From: an uncultured Bacilli bacterium
Lineage (GTDB): Bacteria; Bacillota_I; Bacilli_A; RF39; UBA660
DNA length: 64,000 bases
Assembly: GCA_934095845.1 (NCBI GenBank)
Contig: CAKOKS010000001.1
Span: 62,001 to 126,000 of the forward strand
Reading direction: 5' to 3'
The position numbers and the translations under genes were made by a program. The notes under the pieces are model-generated. The model worked only from the letters and a program-made list of their open reading frames with translations. It did no database searches and had not been told where the DNA came from. Below, in pieces: positions 16,526-25,114 of the stretch (position 1 is its first letter; each line of letters begins with the position of its first letter).

Positions 16526-17731
16526 TTATCTAAAATTTTCATCTATTACATTATTAAATGTTTTATTAATAAAATCTTTTGATAGACCTAAATTATATCT
16601 ATAATGATTCTTTTCATATGTTTCATTATATTGACTTAAAGGTATAAGTTCAAAACTTCTCATGTTTTTATCAAAATAATTTATTATTGGTTCAGTTTTT
16701 ATATTATCAAATTCTATGTTATTATCTTTATCTATTTTTAAACTTATTTTAGATAAAAGGCCAAATTGATAAGCATTATCAAAAGTTTCTTGACCTTTAG
16801 GAGTTCTTGCTATGTCATCATCTGCTGAAACAAAATTACCTAATGAATAATATACAAGAGTTTTTTTATCTTCACCAATTATTTCAATAGGTTGAATTGA
16901 ATGTGAATGACTTCCAACTATAATATCAACACCTAAACTATTTAAATAATTGGCCATTTCTTTTTGTTCATCATTTGGATAGAAAGTAAATTCAGTTCCC
17001 CAATGCATAAGAGTAATAATAATATCGACATTCTTTTTTAAATAAGATATTTCTTCACTTATTTGATTTTTTAATATTTCTTTAGTATATGGATCTTTGT
17101 AATAATTTATTAAAGATACATTTTCTTTACTTGGTTTTATGTTTGTTCCTAAAGTGTAAGATGCAAATCCTATTTTTAATCCATTTTTTTCTATTATTCT
17201 AGTTTTTCTCGTATTTCCTTGTTTTTCTGTTCCAAGGGTAATAATATCAGTGTTATTTTTAAAATAATCAATTGTTGAATATATTCCTTCCTCACCTCGA
17301 TCATATGAATGATTATTTGCTGTAGATAAAACTTCTAAATCCAGTGATGAAACTAAGGGACCAATCCATGATGGAGCACAAAAGTTATATCCATCTCCAC
17401 TTATTTTCATATTGTCATTTCCAATTACAACTTCCATATTTCCTATAGATATATCATCATCATTAAAATAACTTTTTACTTTATCAAAATATAAATCTTT
17501 ACTATCTCCATTTTCAATTGATTTGTAATAAGGACTTTCAAATAAAAAGTCTCCAACAACTGTTAAATTAAGAGTAGAATAATCTTTCTTTTCTTCAGTT
17601 GTTTTATTTTCAATAACTTCATTACTTTTATTTTTGTCATTTAATACTATTTTTGGTAAAACTTTATAGGCTATTCCAAGAGTAATAAGTATTAAAATAA
17701 GTATAAGTGCAATCATGTTTTTTCTTTTCAT
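16526..17731 (-). CDS. CapA-family (poly-gamma-glutamate synthesis-type) metallophosphatase-fold protein
   Basis: 401 residues. N-terminal membrane helix (MIALILILILITLGIAYKV) then a PGA_cap domain: VVGDFLFESPY, FNDDDISIGNMEVVIG, STANNHSYDRGEEG, TLMHWGTEF and VGSHSHSIQPIE, which supply the metal-ligand Asp, Asn and His residues of this calcineurin-like family. ATG 17731 is preferred because AGGTGAT sits just upstream. CapA of Bacillus takes part in capsule polyglutamate export, but no capB/capC is nearby, so here it is better called a CapA-like surface phosphoesterase. Stands alone, divergent from recX. Confidence 0.87.
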   Translation of the reverse strand: MKRKNMIALILILILITLGIAYKVLPKIVLNDKNKSNEVIENKTTEEKKDYSTLNLTVVGDFLFESPYYKSIENGDSKDLYFDKVKSYFNDDDISIGNMEVVIGNDNMKISGDGYNFCAPSWIGPLVSSLDLEVLSTANNHSYDRGEEGIYSTIDYFKNNTDIITLGTEKQGNTRKTRIIEKNGLKIGFASYTLGTNIKPSKENVSLINYYKDPYTKEILKNQISEEISYLKKNVDIIITLMHWGTEFTFYPNDEQKEMANYLNSLGVDIIVGSHSHSIQPIEIIGEDKKTLVYYSLGNFVSADDDIARTPKGQETFDNAYQFGLLSKISLKIDKDNNIEFDNIKTEPIINYFDKNMRSFELIPLSQYNETYEKNHYRYNLGLSKDFINKTFNNVIDENFR

Positions 17732-17801
17732 AAACATCACCTAAATAAATTTTATCACATAATATTTAAGTTGTGGTATAATTTCCATTAAGGAGATTCT
17801 T

Positions 17802-18545
17802 ATGAAAATAAAAAAATATAAAAAGGATAAGAGTAATAAGTATAAAGTATTAATTGATGATGAAGAAATCACTTTATATGATGATATTATAATTAAATAT
17901 AATTTACTTATGAAAAGTGAAATTGATGTTTCTACTTATAATGAAATGATTAAAGAAAATAGTTTGTTACTTGGTTATTACGAAGCTATTAAATATATAA
18001 CTAAAAAAATGCGTTCCAAAAAAGAGATAGAAGAGTATCTAACTAAGAAAGGTTTAAATAGTAAAGAAAGAAAAGAAACTATTAAGAAACTTGAAGAAAA
18101 CAAATTTATAAATGAAGATATTTATTTAAAAGCATATATAAATGATCAAATTAATTTAACTAATAATGGAGTAAATAAAATTAAAAAAAACTTACTTAAA
18201 TTGGGATTAGATAGTAATAAAATAGATGATTATTTAAGTAAAATAGATGAGTCTATATTTTTAGATAAAATAGATAAATATATAGAAAAAAAGATTAAAT
18301 TTAATAAAAATACTTCGTCATATATGTTAAAAAATAAAATAATTATTGATTTAGTTAATTTAGGATTTAATAAGGAAGATATTGTAAGTGAATTAAATAA
18401 ATTTGAAATAGATGATAAAGAAGCTTATAATCATGAATATGAAAAGATTAAAAAAAGTTTAGAAAAGAAATATTCAGGTGATGAACTTAAATTTAAAATA
18501 AAAGAAAAATTATATAGGAAGGGATTTAAATATAATGAAATATAA
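17802..18545 (+). CDS. recX: Regulatory protein RecX
   Basis: 247 residues of all-helical, lysine-rich sequence with three-helix repeats: YYEAIKYITKKMRSKKEIEEYL, NKFINEDIYLKAYINDQIN, GVNKIKKNLLKLGLDSNKI and a later YSGDELKFKIKEKLYRKGF. That is the RecX architecture; RecX limits RecA filament growth. TATAAT stands upstream and GGAGATT before ATG 17802. The next small membrane protein overlaps by 11 bases. The extra repeats make it longer than the ~150-residue proteobacterial form, as in Bacilli. Confidence 0.85.
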   Translation: MKIKKYKKDKSNKYKVLIDDEEITLYDDIIIKYNLLMKSEIDVSTYNEMIKENSLLLGYYEAIKYITKKMRSKKEIEEYLTKKGLNSKERKETIKKLEENKFINEDIYLKAYINDQINLTNNGVNKIKKNLLKLGLDSNKIDDYLSKIDESIFLDKIDKYIEKKIKFNKNTSSYMLKNKIIIDLVNLGFNKEDIVSELNKFEIDDKEAYNHEYEKIKKSLEKKYSGDELKFKIKEKLYRKGFKYNEI

Positions 18546-18834
18546 ATATGATACTTTAAATAAAGAAGAAAAAAAGAATTTAACATTAGAATTTAAAGAA
18601 AGTAATGATGAAAATAAAAGTTTTTATAAAAAAATAAATAAAATAAGAATACTTTCTTATGTAGGAATTGCTTATTCTATAATAATGATGATAGTTGATT
18701 TTCTATTTGATATGAGTTTAATAAATAAGATACTTGATAGTTTACTTTTAATATTCTGCATTTTATTTTTAATTAAAACAAATGATATTTTAAGAATGAA
18801 ACTAACTAAATATTTGATAAGTAAGAAAAAATAG
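18535..18834 (+). CDS. Small membrane protein with two helices, unknown
   Basis: 99 residues; charged N-terminus (LNKEEKKNLTLEFKESNDEN), two helices (about 38-55 and 61-78) and a basic C-terminus. Start overlaps the recX 3' end, AGGAAGGGA upstream. No recognised family. Probably co-transcribed with recX. Confidence 0.55.
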   Translation: MKYKYDTLNKEEKKNLTLEFKESNDENKSFYKKINKIRILSYVGIAYSIIMMIVDFLFDMSLINKILDSLLLIFCILFLIKTNDILRMKLTKYLISKKK

Positions 18835-18867
18835 TTATAAATTTTTTCTTTTTTTATATTATTTAAT

Positions 18868-19920
18868 ATGAAGAAATTTATATTATTTATATTAATTATT
18901 TTTATTTTTCCATTAAGAGTAAATGCATCATCTATAGTAATGGATGCTGATACTAAAAGAGTATTAGTTAATAATGCTGGTGATGAAAAAAAGCTTATTG
19001 CATCAACTACTAAAATACTTACAGCAATGGTAGTTATTAATAATGTTGATATTAAAAAGACTGTTACTATTGATGAAAACGTATTAAAAAGTTTTGGATC
19101 AGGTATATATGTAGAAATTGGTGAAAAGATAAGTGTTGAAGATTTACTTTATGGTTTAATGCTTAGAAGTGGAAATGATGCTGCTATTGCGCTTGCTTGT
19201 TATGTTGGAGGATCACTTGAAGGATTTTCAATACTTATGAATGATTTAGCAAAAAGTATTGGAATGAATAATTCTAATTTTATAAATCCAAGTGGACTTG
19301 AAAATGATGATGGTGTAGGTAACACATCTACTGCTTATGATATGGGTCTTCTTATGAGTTATGCTATGAAAAATGATATATTTAGAACTATTACATCAAC
19401 TAAACATAGAGTTGTAAAAACTAATTATAAAACTTATGATTGGTATAATAAAAATAAACTTTTAAGTATGTATAAATATACAACTGGAGGTAAAACTGGA
19501 TATACTAAAAAAGCTTATAGAACTTTAGTAACAAGTGCAAGTAAAGATAATAAGAATTTGGTAGTTGTAACATTAGATGAAAGTGATGATTTTAATAAAC
19601 ATAAATATTTATATGAAGATACTTTTAAAAAATATAAACTTGTTAAAGTAGTTGATTCTAAAACATTTCTAAAAAATGAAGGTTTAAAAGTTGATAAAGA
19701 TATAAATATGTTACTTAAAGATTCAGAGATAAATAAAGTTGAAGTTGATGTTGTTTATACTGATGATGTAACTGACAGAGTAGGTTATGTAAATGTTTCT
19801 TTAAATGATAAAGTATATTTTAAAGAGGATATATATTTAATGACTGAAAAAGATAAAAAACATTCTATATTTTCTAAAATAAAAGATAAAATAATGTCTA
19901 TATTTAATGTTAGAGATTAA
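18868..19920 (+). CDS. D-alanyl-D-alanine carboxypeptidase (DacF/PBP5 class, S11)
   Basis: 350 residues. Signal peptide 1-18 (FILIIFIFPLRVNA). Serine peptidase S11 motifs in order: STTK at 46-49 (SxxK nucleophile), SGN near 98-100 and KTG near 209-211. It removes the terminal D-Ala from peptidoglycan stem peptides outside the cell. In a spore former with this set the closest functional relatives are DacF or DacB; which one is not certain. There is no clear Shine-Dalgarno before ATG 18868, and a TATATTAT box lies only ~15 bases upstream, so the mRNA may have a very short leader. The C-terminus ends in a basic amphipathic stretch, as in membrane-associated PBP5 types. Confidence 0.9.
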   Translation: MKKFILFILIIFIFPLRVNASSIVMDADTKRVLVNNAGDEKKLIASTTKILTAMVVINNVDIKKTVTIDENVLKSFGSGIYVEIGEKISVEDLLYGLMLRSGNDAAIALACYVGGSLEGFSILMNDLAKSIGMNNSNFINPSGLENDDGVGNTSTAYDMGLLMSYAMKNDIFRTITSTKHRVVKTNYKTYDWYNKNKLLSMYKYTTGGKTGYTKKAYRTLVTSASKDNKNLVVVTLDESDDFNKHKYLYEDTFKKYKLVKVVDSKTFLKNEGLKVDKDINMLLKDSEINKVEVDVVYTDDVTDRVGYVNVSLNDKVYFKEDIYLMTEKDKKHSIFSKIKDKIMSIFNVRD

Positions 19921-19964
19921 ATTCTCTTTTTTTTATGGTAAAATACTTATAAGTGGGTGATTTA

Positions 19965-20690
19965 ATGGAAAGATTACAGAAAGTTATTGCATCATCTGGT
20001 GTTGCTTCAAGAAGAAAAGCTGAAGAACTTATCCTTAAAGGATGCGTAACTGTTAATGGAGAAAAAGTAACTGAACTTGGAACTAAAGTAAGTGGAAATG
20101 ATTTAATATGTGTTAATGGTAAAAGTATAACTGAAGAAGATAAAGTATATTACATGCTTAATAAACCTAGAGGAGTTATTTCTTCTGCAAGTGATGAATT
20201 AGGTCGTAAAACAGTTGTTGATTTAATTGATACTGATAAAAGAATTTATCCGATAGGAAGACTAGACTATGACACGACTGGTATAATTCTTTTAACTAAT
20301 GATGGTGAACTTTCTAATATTTTAACTCATCCTAATTTTAATGTTGAAAAAACTTATATTGCTAAACTTAATAAATTCTTAGAACCTACAGATTTTATGA
20401 AACTTAAAAATGGAATAATGATTGATAAAAGAATGTGTAAACCTACAAAAGTACGCTTAAAAGAAAATGATAAAGTAAAAGATTATGCATTAGTAGAAGT
20501 TACAATTGTTGAAGGAAGAAATCATATAATAAAAAGATTATTCTTAAGTTTAGGATATTTAGTAGATAAATTAACAAGAACTAATTATGCTGGTATGTCA
20601 CTTGATAATTTAAAAAGTGGAGAATATAGAAATTTAACTATTAAAGAAGTAAAAAGGTTATATGAATATGGAACAAGTAACAATAAATAA
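19965..20690 (+). CDS. Ribosomal large-subunit pseudouridine synthase, RluB/RsuA family
   Basis: 241 residues from ATG 19965 (AAGTGGGTGAT upstream). N-terminal S4 domain (RLQKVIASSGVASRRKAEEL), then the catalytic domain: YMLNKPRGVISS, GRLDYDTTGIILLTNDGEL with the catalytic Asp, KTYIAKL and EGRNHIIKRLF. Converts a uridine in rRNA to pseudouridine. B. subtilis RluB (near dacB) is the probable equivalent, and here too it follows a carboxypeptidase gene. The next methyltransferase gene overlaps its 3' end. Confidence 0.92.
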   Translation: MERLQKVIASSGVASRRKAEELILKGCVTVNGEKVTELGTKVSGNDLICVNGKSITEEDKVYYMLNKPRGVISSASDELGRKTVVDLIDTDKRIYPIGRLDYDTTGIILLTNDGELSNILTHPNFNVEKTYIAKLNKFLEPTDFMKLKNGIMIDKRMCKPTKVRLKENDKVKDYALVEVTIVEGRNHIIKRLFLSLGYLVDKLTRTNYAGMSLDNLKSGEYRNLTIKEVKRLYEYGTSNNK

Positions 20691-21885
20691 AGTTGATAAT
20701 AAAGGAAGAGGTATTGGTTATACTTCTGGTAAAATTGTATTTGTAAAGAATGCTTTACCAGGAGAAATTGTAACTTTAAAAAATATAAAAGAACATAAGA
20801 AATATATTACAGCAGATATTCAAAATATTGTTAAGAAAAGTGAGTTAAGAAATATTCCTAAATGCCCTTATTATGATTCTTGTGGTGGATGTAATTTAAT
20901 GCACTTAGGTATAGATTATCAAGAAGAATATAAGGAAAAAAAGGTAAAAGAAATATTAAAAAAATATGCTAATATAAAAGAAAATGTTAAGTTTATAAAA
21001 AATAATAAAGAACTATATTATAGAAATAAAGTAACTTTAAAAGTAAAAAATAGTGAATTTGGTTATTATAATGATGAAACTCATAATTTTATAAATGTTA
21101 ATAACTGTTTACTTGTTAACAATAAAATAAATGAATTTATTAAAAGTAATGTTATTAAAATTAATAATGGAGAATTAGTTATAAGAGTTAATTATCAAGA
21201 TGAACTTTTAATAAATATAAGAAGTGCAGAAAATGTATCTATCTTAAATGATATAAATAAATATAATGTTGTAGGTGTTGTTTTAAATGACAAAGTTATT
21301 TATGGAACTTCTTTCTTTTATGATTATATAGGTGATTTTAAATTTAAAGTTTCTTATAATTCATTTTTTCAAGTTAATAATTATATGGCAAGTAATATTT
21401 TTATGATTTTAAAAAGTAATTTAAAGGGTAAGAATTTACTTGATTTATATTGTGGTGTAGGTACTCTTGGGTTAAGTTTAAAAGATAACTTTGAAAGTAT
21501 ATATGGAATTGAAAAAATTGAAAATGCAATTATTGATGCTAAAGAGAATGCTTTAATAAATAATTGTCATAATGCACACTTTTATGCAGGAGATACTTAT
21601 GAAGTTTTAAAAGATATTAATGTTTCATTTGATACAATTATAGTTGACCCTCCTAGAAGTGGTTTAAATGAAGAAACAAGAGATTTAATAATTAAATTAA
21701 GACCTGATAAATTATGTTATGTTTCATGTGATCCTCTTACTTTAGCAAGAGATTTAAATATTCTAAATGAATTTTATGATGTTGAAAAAATTAATGCTTT
21801 AGATATGTTTCCAAATACGTATCATGTAGAGTGTGTTTGTATTTTAGAAAGAAAAGAGTTAACCAATGGAAGTAAGATTAAATGA
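20668..21885 (+). CDS. 23S rRNA (uracil-5-)-methyltransferase, RlmD/RlmCD-TrmA family
   Basis: About 405 residues. N-terminal TRAM domain (DNKGRGIGYTSGKIVFVKNA LPGE), a 4Fe-4S cysteine cluster (CPYYDSCGGCNLMH with a further cysteine later), SAM-binding LLDLYCGVGTLGLSL near 260, IVDPPRSGL near 325 and the catalytic YVSCDPLTLARDL near 350. This is the RlmCD/TrmA class that makes 5-methyluridine in rRNA. Two ATGs (20662, 20668) are possible; AAAAAGG at 20651 favours 20668. The start overlaps the pseudouridine synthase gene, so two RNA-modification enzymes are co-translated. Confidence 0.92.
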   Translation: MEQVTINKVDNKGRGIGYTSGKIVFVKNALPGEIVTLKNIKEHKKYITADIQNIVKKSELRNIPKCPYYDSCGGCNLMHLGIDYQEEYKEKKVKEILKKYANIKENVKFIKNNKELYYRNKVTLKVKNSEFGYYNDETHNFINVNNCLLVNNKINEFIKSNVIKINNGELVIRVNYQDELLINIRSAENVSILNDINKYNVVGVVLNDKVIYGTSFFYDYIGDFKFKVSYNSFFQVNNYMASNIFMILKSNLKGKNLLDLYCGVGTLGLSLKDNFESIYGIEKIENAIIDAKENALINNCHNAHFYAGDTYEVLKDINVSFDTIIVDPPRSGLNEETRDLIIKLRPDKLCYVSCDPLTLARDLNILNEFYDVEKINALDMFPNTYHVECVCILERKELTNGSKIK

Positions 21886-22936
21886 AAATGATAAAAACTT
21901 TTTTATAAATGAATATGATCGAATAGGTTTGCTTCTAAATGATTTAACAAAAAAGTCTTTTATTGATTATTATGGAAAAGAATATGAATTTAAAATAAAC
22001 TATATTTTTTTGAGAATGAAAATTATATTTATTTCTGAAAATTTAAAAAAAAATATAATATATACTCAAATAAATAATATTTATAGAGAAAATAATGATA
22101 GTGTTAATTTGGATTATTTTAGTTTACTTAAACTTGGGTTCTATAATATTTTAATTCAACAAAAGAAAAATGATGAAAATAAAAAAATAATTATTGCCCA
22201 TAGTGAAAATTGTAATGGATTTTGTGAGTATGATGAGTGGATAGAAAAAAATCTAATTTCTAATGGAGCATCTATTCAAAATTCTGTTGAACCAATTATA
22301 TATATTGAGGTCGGAAACGATGGAATGATCAATTTACATGGATTAATACACGAAATAAATCATTTATTAATGAAAGAAGGCCTTTGTTATGATGAAATTG
22401 GTGATTTTTATTATATTTCTGGAATATATGAAAATAGAAATGAGAAAATGTTTAATGAGTTAATTAATGAATATATTTCAAAAAGAGTTATAGACAATAT
22501 AGATTCAAAATTTGTGTCTGACTATAAATTTATAAAAAATGATTTTGGAAGTTGGTATGTTGATCTTGATAAATTAAATGGTAATTTAATCTATCAAATA
22601 TTTATTTTTTTAGAAGATTTAATAAAAAAATCAGTAATAAGTGGGAATAGTATATTAATTAAAAGAATATTAAATGATAACGTAATTAAAGCATTTGATT
22701 ATATAAACAAAAAATATAAAGATTTATTTAGTGAATTATATGTTCCTGGTAAAAGAAGAGAAATTATGGAAGAAAAATTTAATAATATAGACAAAGAAAA
22801 AATAAAAAATAGAAATGAATATATAATGGAAGAAATTAGAAAATCATATGACAATTATTTAATTTATAATAATCAAATAAATGATTATGTTGATAAACTT
22901 ACGGAAAATGGTAATGCTGTAAAAATAAATAACTAA
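21866..22936 (+). CDS. Unknown 356-aa protein with HExxH metallopeptidase motif
   Basis: No known family recognised. Residues 162-166 read HEINH inside GLIHEINHLLMKEGLCYDE, a zinc-binding HExxH motif, and FNELINEYISKRV ~35 residues later could supply the third ligand in the pattern of gluzincins. The rest is soluble, Asn/Ile/Lys-rich and helical, with a charged C-terminus. No signal peptide, so cytoplasmic or phage-type. It overlaps the methyltransferase 3' end by 20 bases. Peptidase activity is inferred from the motif only. Confidence 0.6.
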   Translation: MEVRLNENDKNFFINEYDRIGLLLNDLTKKSFIDYYGKEYEFKINYIFLRMKIIFISENLKKNIIYTQINNIYRENNDSVNLDYFSLLKLGFYNILIQQKKNDENKKIIIAHSENCNGFCEYDEWIEKNLISNGASIQNSVEPIIYIEVGNDGMINLHGLIHEINHLLMKEGLCYDEIGDFYYISGIYENRNEKMFNELINEYISKRVIDNIDSKFVSDYKFIKNDFGSWYVDLDKLNGNLIYQIFIFLEDLIKKSVISGNSILIKRILNDNVIKAFDYINKKYKDLFSELYVPGKRREIMEEKFNNIDKEKIKNRNEYIMEEIRKSYDNYLIYNNQINDYVDKLTENGNAVKINN

Positions 22937-22953
22937 ATAAGTTGTAATGTTTT

Positions 22954-22982
22954 TTGATAAGTGTCCAGTAAAGGCATATATT
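22954..22982 (+). promoter_or_regulatory. Possible promoter in the intergenic region
   Basis: TTGATA (22954-22959), 17 bases, TATATT (22977-22982); followed ~150 bases later by a terminator with no gene between. Confidence 0.4.
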
Positions 22983-22988
22983 CTTTGA

Positions 22989-23159
22989 ATAGTATCTAGA
23001 TATGTTGAAACTGTATGAGTTTTAGAATGGTAATCTAACTAACTTATAATTAATGTATGTATTAATATGACAACTTGATCAACTAAATTTTATAAGATAA
23101 AGCAACATCTATATATGCATGCATGCGGAGATATACATTCATTTTGTATATCTTTTTTT
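22989..23159 (+). ncRNA. Possible small RNA of ~170 nt
   Basis: Bases between a promoter-like pair and a strong terminator hold no frame with a ribosome binding site. Small helices such as TTAAT/ATTAA and the self-complementary TGCATGCA are present, but folding is less convincing than in the two longer RNAs. It could instead be the leader of a deleted gene. Function unknown. Confidence 0.3.
23129..23159 (+). terminator. Terminator in the 22.9-23.4 kb region
   Basis: AGATATACA, loop TTCATTT, TGTATATCT, then T7. The same stem sequence recurs at 32691-32710. Confidence 0.75.
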
Positions 23160-23431
23160 AGGAGGGGAAAAAAATGAATGAAGTAATATAAAAAGAAAAA
23201 ATAGAATTTTTTTCTTTTTATATTGCGCTATGAACAAATGTTTGATATACTGAATTAGTAAGTATAATATAAAAAAATGTGAAAATATTTATAATAATGA
23301 TGACTTAGATAAGTATTAAACTTGTTCCATTTTGGAACAGGTTCAAAAAGAAAAAAACAGAGATGTTTTGAGAAAGATTATTAAGATTTTCTTTATTAAG
23401 ATCGTTTGCTAGACAAATGATAATTTAAAAG
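23160..23431 (+). other. Intergenic remnants: strong SD with five-codon frame, AT hairpin and palindrome
   Basis: After the terminator comes AGGAGGGGAAAAAAATG and then only AATGAAGTAATATAA, a perfect ribosome binding site leading to a five-codon frame. It is followed by an all-A/T hairpin (23184-23222, stem of about 14 pairs). Further on, CTTGTTCC-ATTTT-GGAACAGG (23321-23341) is an operator-like or RNA hairpin ahead of the DUF3592 gene. No other gene is visible. The region may be the scar of a deletion. Confidence 0.4.
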
Positions 23432-23443
23432 GTGGTTAAAAGA

Positions 23444-23950
23444 TTGAAAATAAGTTTTTTTATAATATTTCTATTAATAGGTTTAGTGTTGTTAATTTTA
23501 TCATTAATATTTAAAAGTAAAGATAAAAAGATGATCGAGCAATGCTCTCTAAAAACAAAGGGTAAAGTTATAAAATATACATTATGGAATAATAATGGCG
23601 TATATTTTCCTATAGTAGAGTATATTGTTAACGATATTAAATATAATCAAAGACTTAAGTATGGTTGGGTTATAAATAAGTCATCATCTTTTAATAAAAT
23701 GAATACTGAAGTAGAAAGTGATGTTTTAGGGAAAAATTTAGTTATTAAAGGTAATACTCATATTTCTACTAATGTATTAAAAGAACATTTTCCCATAGGA
23801 ACAGAATTAGATGTTTTTTATAATTTAGAGAATCCAGCTAAAAGTTATGTAATAAGATTTGTAAAAAATCCAGCAGTGAAAGTTTTATTTTTTATAGGAT
23901 TATTCTTTATTATTTTAGCATTTATTGGGCTTCTTATTTTACCAAAATAG
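23444..23950 (+). CDS. DUF3592-like membrane protein
   Basis: About 168 residues from TTG 23444, which is placed nine bases after AAAGGTGG; an in-frame GTG at 23432 lies within that site. N-terminal helix (about 2-22), a beta domain with KGKVIKYT...YFPIVEYIVNDIKY and FPIGTELDVFYNLENPAKSYV, and a C-terminal helix. This is the DUF3592 layout (helix, extracytoplasmic beta barrel-like domain, helix). Function unknown in the family. Confidence 0.65.
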   Translation: MKISFFIIFLLIGLVLLILSLIFKSKDKKMIEQCSLKTKGKVIKYTLWNNNGVYFPIVEYIVNDIKYNQRLKYGWVINKSSSFNKMNTEVESDVLGKNLVIKGNTHISTNVLKEHFPIGTELDVFYNLENPAKSYVIRFVKNPAVKVLFFIGLFFIILAFIGLLILPK

Positions 23951-23980
23951 ATATAATAATAATAGAAAAGAGGGGATTTG

Positions 23981-24817
23981 GTGAGTAATGAATTAAAAGT
24001 AGTAGAAAAAGTATTTGAAAATAAACAAATAAGAACAATTTGGAATAGTGATGAAGAAAAATTTTATATTAGTGTTGTTGATATAATTGAAGTATTAACT
24101 GATAGTACTGAACCTAGAAAATATTGGAATTGGTTAAAAAATAAATTATTAAAAGAAGAACATTTTGAAACGTCTAGTATTACTAGACAGTTGAAATTAA
24201 TAGCTAAAGATGGAAAAAAACGTATGACTGATGTTGTAGATATTGAAGGAATGTTTAGACTTATTGAATCTATACCATCAAAAAAAGCCGAACCGATAAA
24301 ACTTTGGTTAGCAAGACTTGGTAAAGAAAGAATAGATGAAGAATATGATCCAGAAATTACTATTAATCGTGCACTTGAAACATATAAAAGAAAAGGATTT
24401 TCTAATGAATGGATAAATCAAAGATTAAAATCTATTGATGCCAGAAAAGAATTCACTGATGAATTAAAAAATAAAGGAATAGAGAGCAGTAAAGATTTTG
24501 CAGCACTTACTAATATTTTAACTAAAATTTGGAGTGGATATTCTGTAAAAGAATATAAAGAAGTAAAGGATTTAAAGAAAGAAAACTTAAGAGATAATAT
24601 GACTAATATGGAATTAGTACTGAATATGCTAGCTGAAGTTTCTTCTACAGAAATCTCTAAGAGTTCAAATAAGTTGGGATATGATAATGTTAAAAATTCT
24701 ATAGTAAAAGGCGACAATGTTGCAAAAACCGCTAAAGAACAAATAGAAAAAGAAACCGGTAAAAAAATAATAAGTAGTTATAACAATAAAAATATTAAAC
24801 AAATTGGTAATGATTAA
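23981..24817 (+). CDS. Bro-N domain protein, DNA-damage-inducible protein D (DinD) type
   Basis: 278 residues from GTG 23981 (AAGAGGGG upstream). The N-terminal ~115 residues form a Bro-N domain (IRTIWNSDEEKFYISVVDII, KYWNWLKNKL, DIEGMFRLIESIPS, PIKLWLARLG), typical of phage antirepressors. The C-terminal half (EYDPEITINRALETYKRKGF, WINQRLKSIDARKEF, DFAALTNILTKIWSG) is that of DinD/antirepressor-like proteins. The family is linked to mobile elements and SOS-regulated functions. With its truncated and orphan neighbours it marks an accessory stretch. Confidence 0.85.
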   Translation: MSNELKVVEKVFENKQIRTIWNSDEEKFYISVVDIIEVLTDSTEPRKYWNWLKNKLLKEEHFETSSITRQLKLIAKDGKKRMTDVVDIEGMFRLIESIPSKKAEPIKLWLARLGKERIDEEYDPEITINRALETYKRKGFSNEWINQRLKSIDARKEFTDELKNKGIESSKDFAALTNILTKIWSGYSVKEYKEVKDLKKENLRDNMTNMELVLNMLAEVSSTEISKSSNKLGYDNVKNSIVKGDNVAKTAKEQIEKETGKKIISSYNNKNIKQIGND

Positions 24818-24912
24818 AAGTAGTTTTATAAATATTCTTAACTTTTACAATTGTTGGTTGTTTAAATATACTTGCGTTATATAGAAATATTGATAATGGA
24901 GTGATGATAGTT

Positions 24913-25098
24913 ATGTTAAAATTATATGAGCCTAAATTGGAAGATTATTGGTATGAAGAAAAAATTTTAAAAGATCCAAATACGATGAGTTATAATGCTG
25001 GTTATGAAGTTGTGTATTATGGTTATCATTATGATACTGGATGTATTGATTTTCCAAAAGATAAATGGAAGGAGAAATTTGGTAAAGAAAACCAATAA
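24913..25098 (+). pseudogene. Truncated GNAT acetyltransferase (N-terminal part only)
   Basis: 61 residues from ATG 24913. The start (LKLYEPKLEDYWYEEKIL, then NTMSYNAGYE and FPKDKWKEKF) reads like the beginning of small GNAT acetyltransferases of gut Firmicutes, which run to about 150 residues. A stop cuts the frame and no continuation is visible in other frames before the next gene at 25115. Ribosome site AATGGAGTGATG is intact. Called a truncated gene; a genuine small protein is possible. Confidence 0.45.
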
Positions 25099-25114
25099 AT
25101 CATAGAGGAGTTTT

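Noticed and set aside
23030..23070. GTTTTAG-type stretch resembling a Cas9 tracrRNA anti-repeat
   Set aside because: No repeat array and no cas genes in the window; six-base coincidence.
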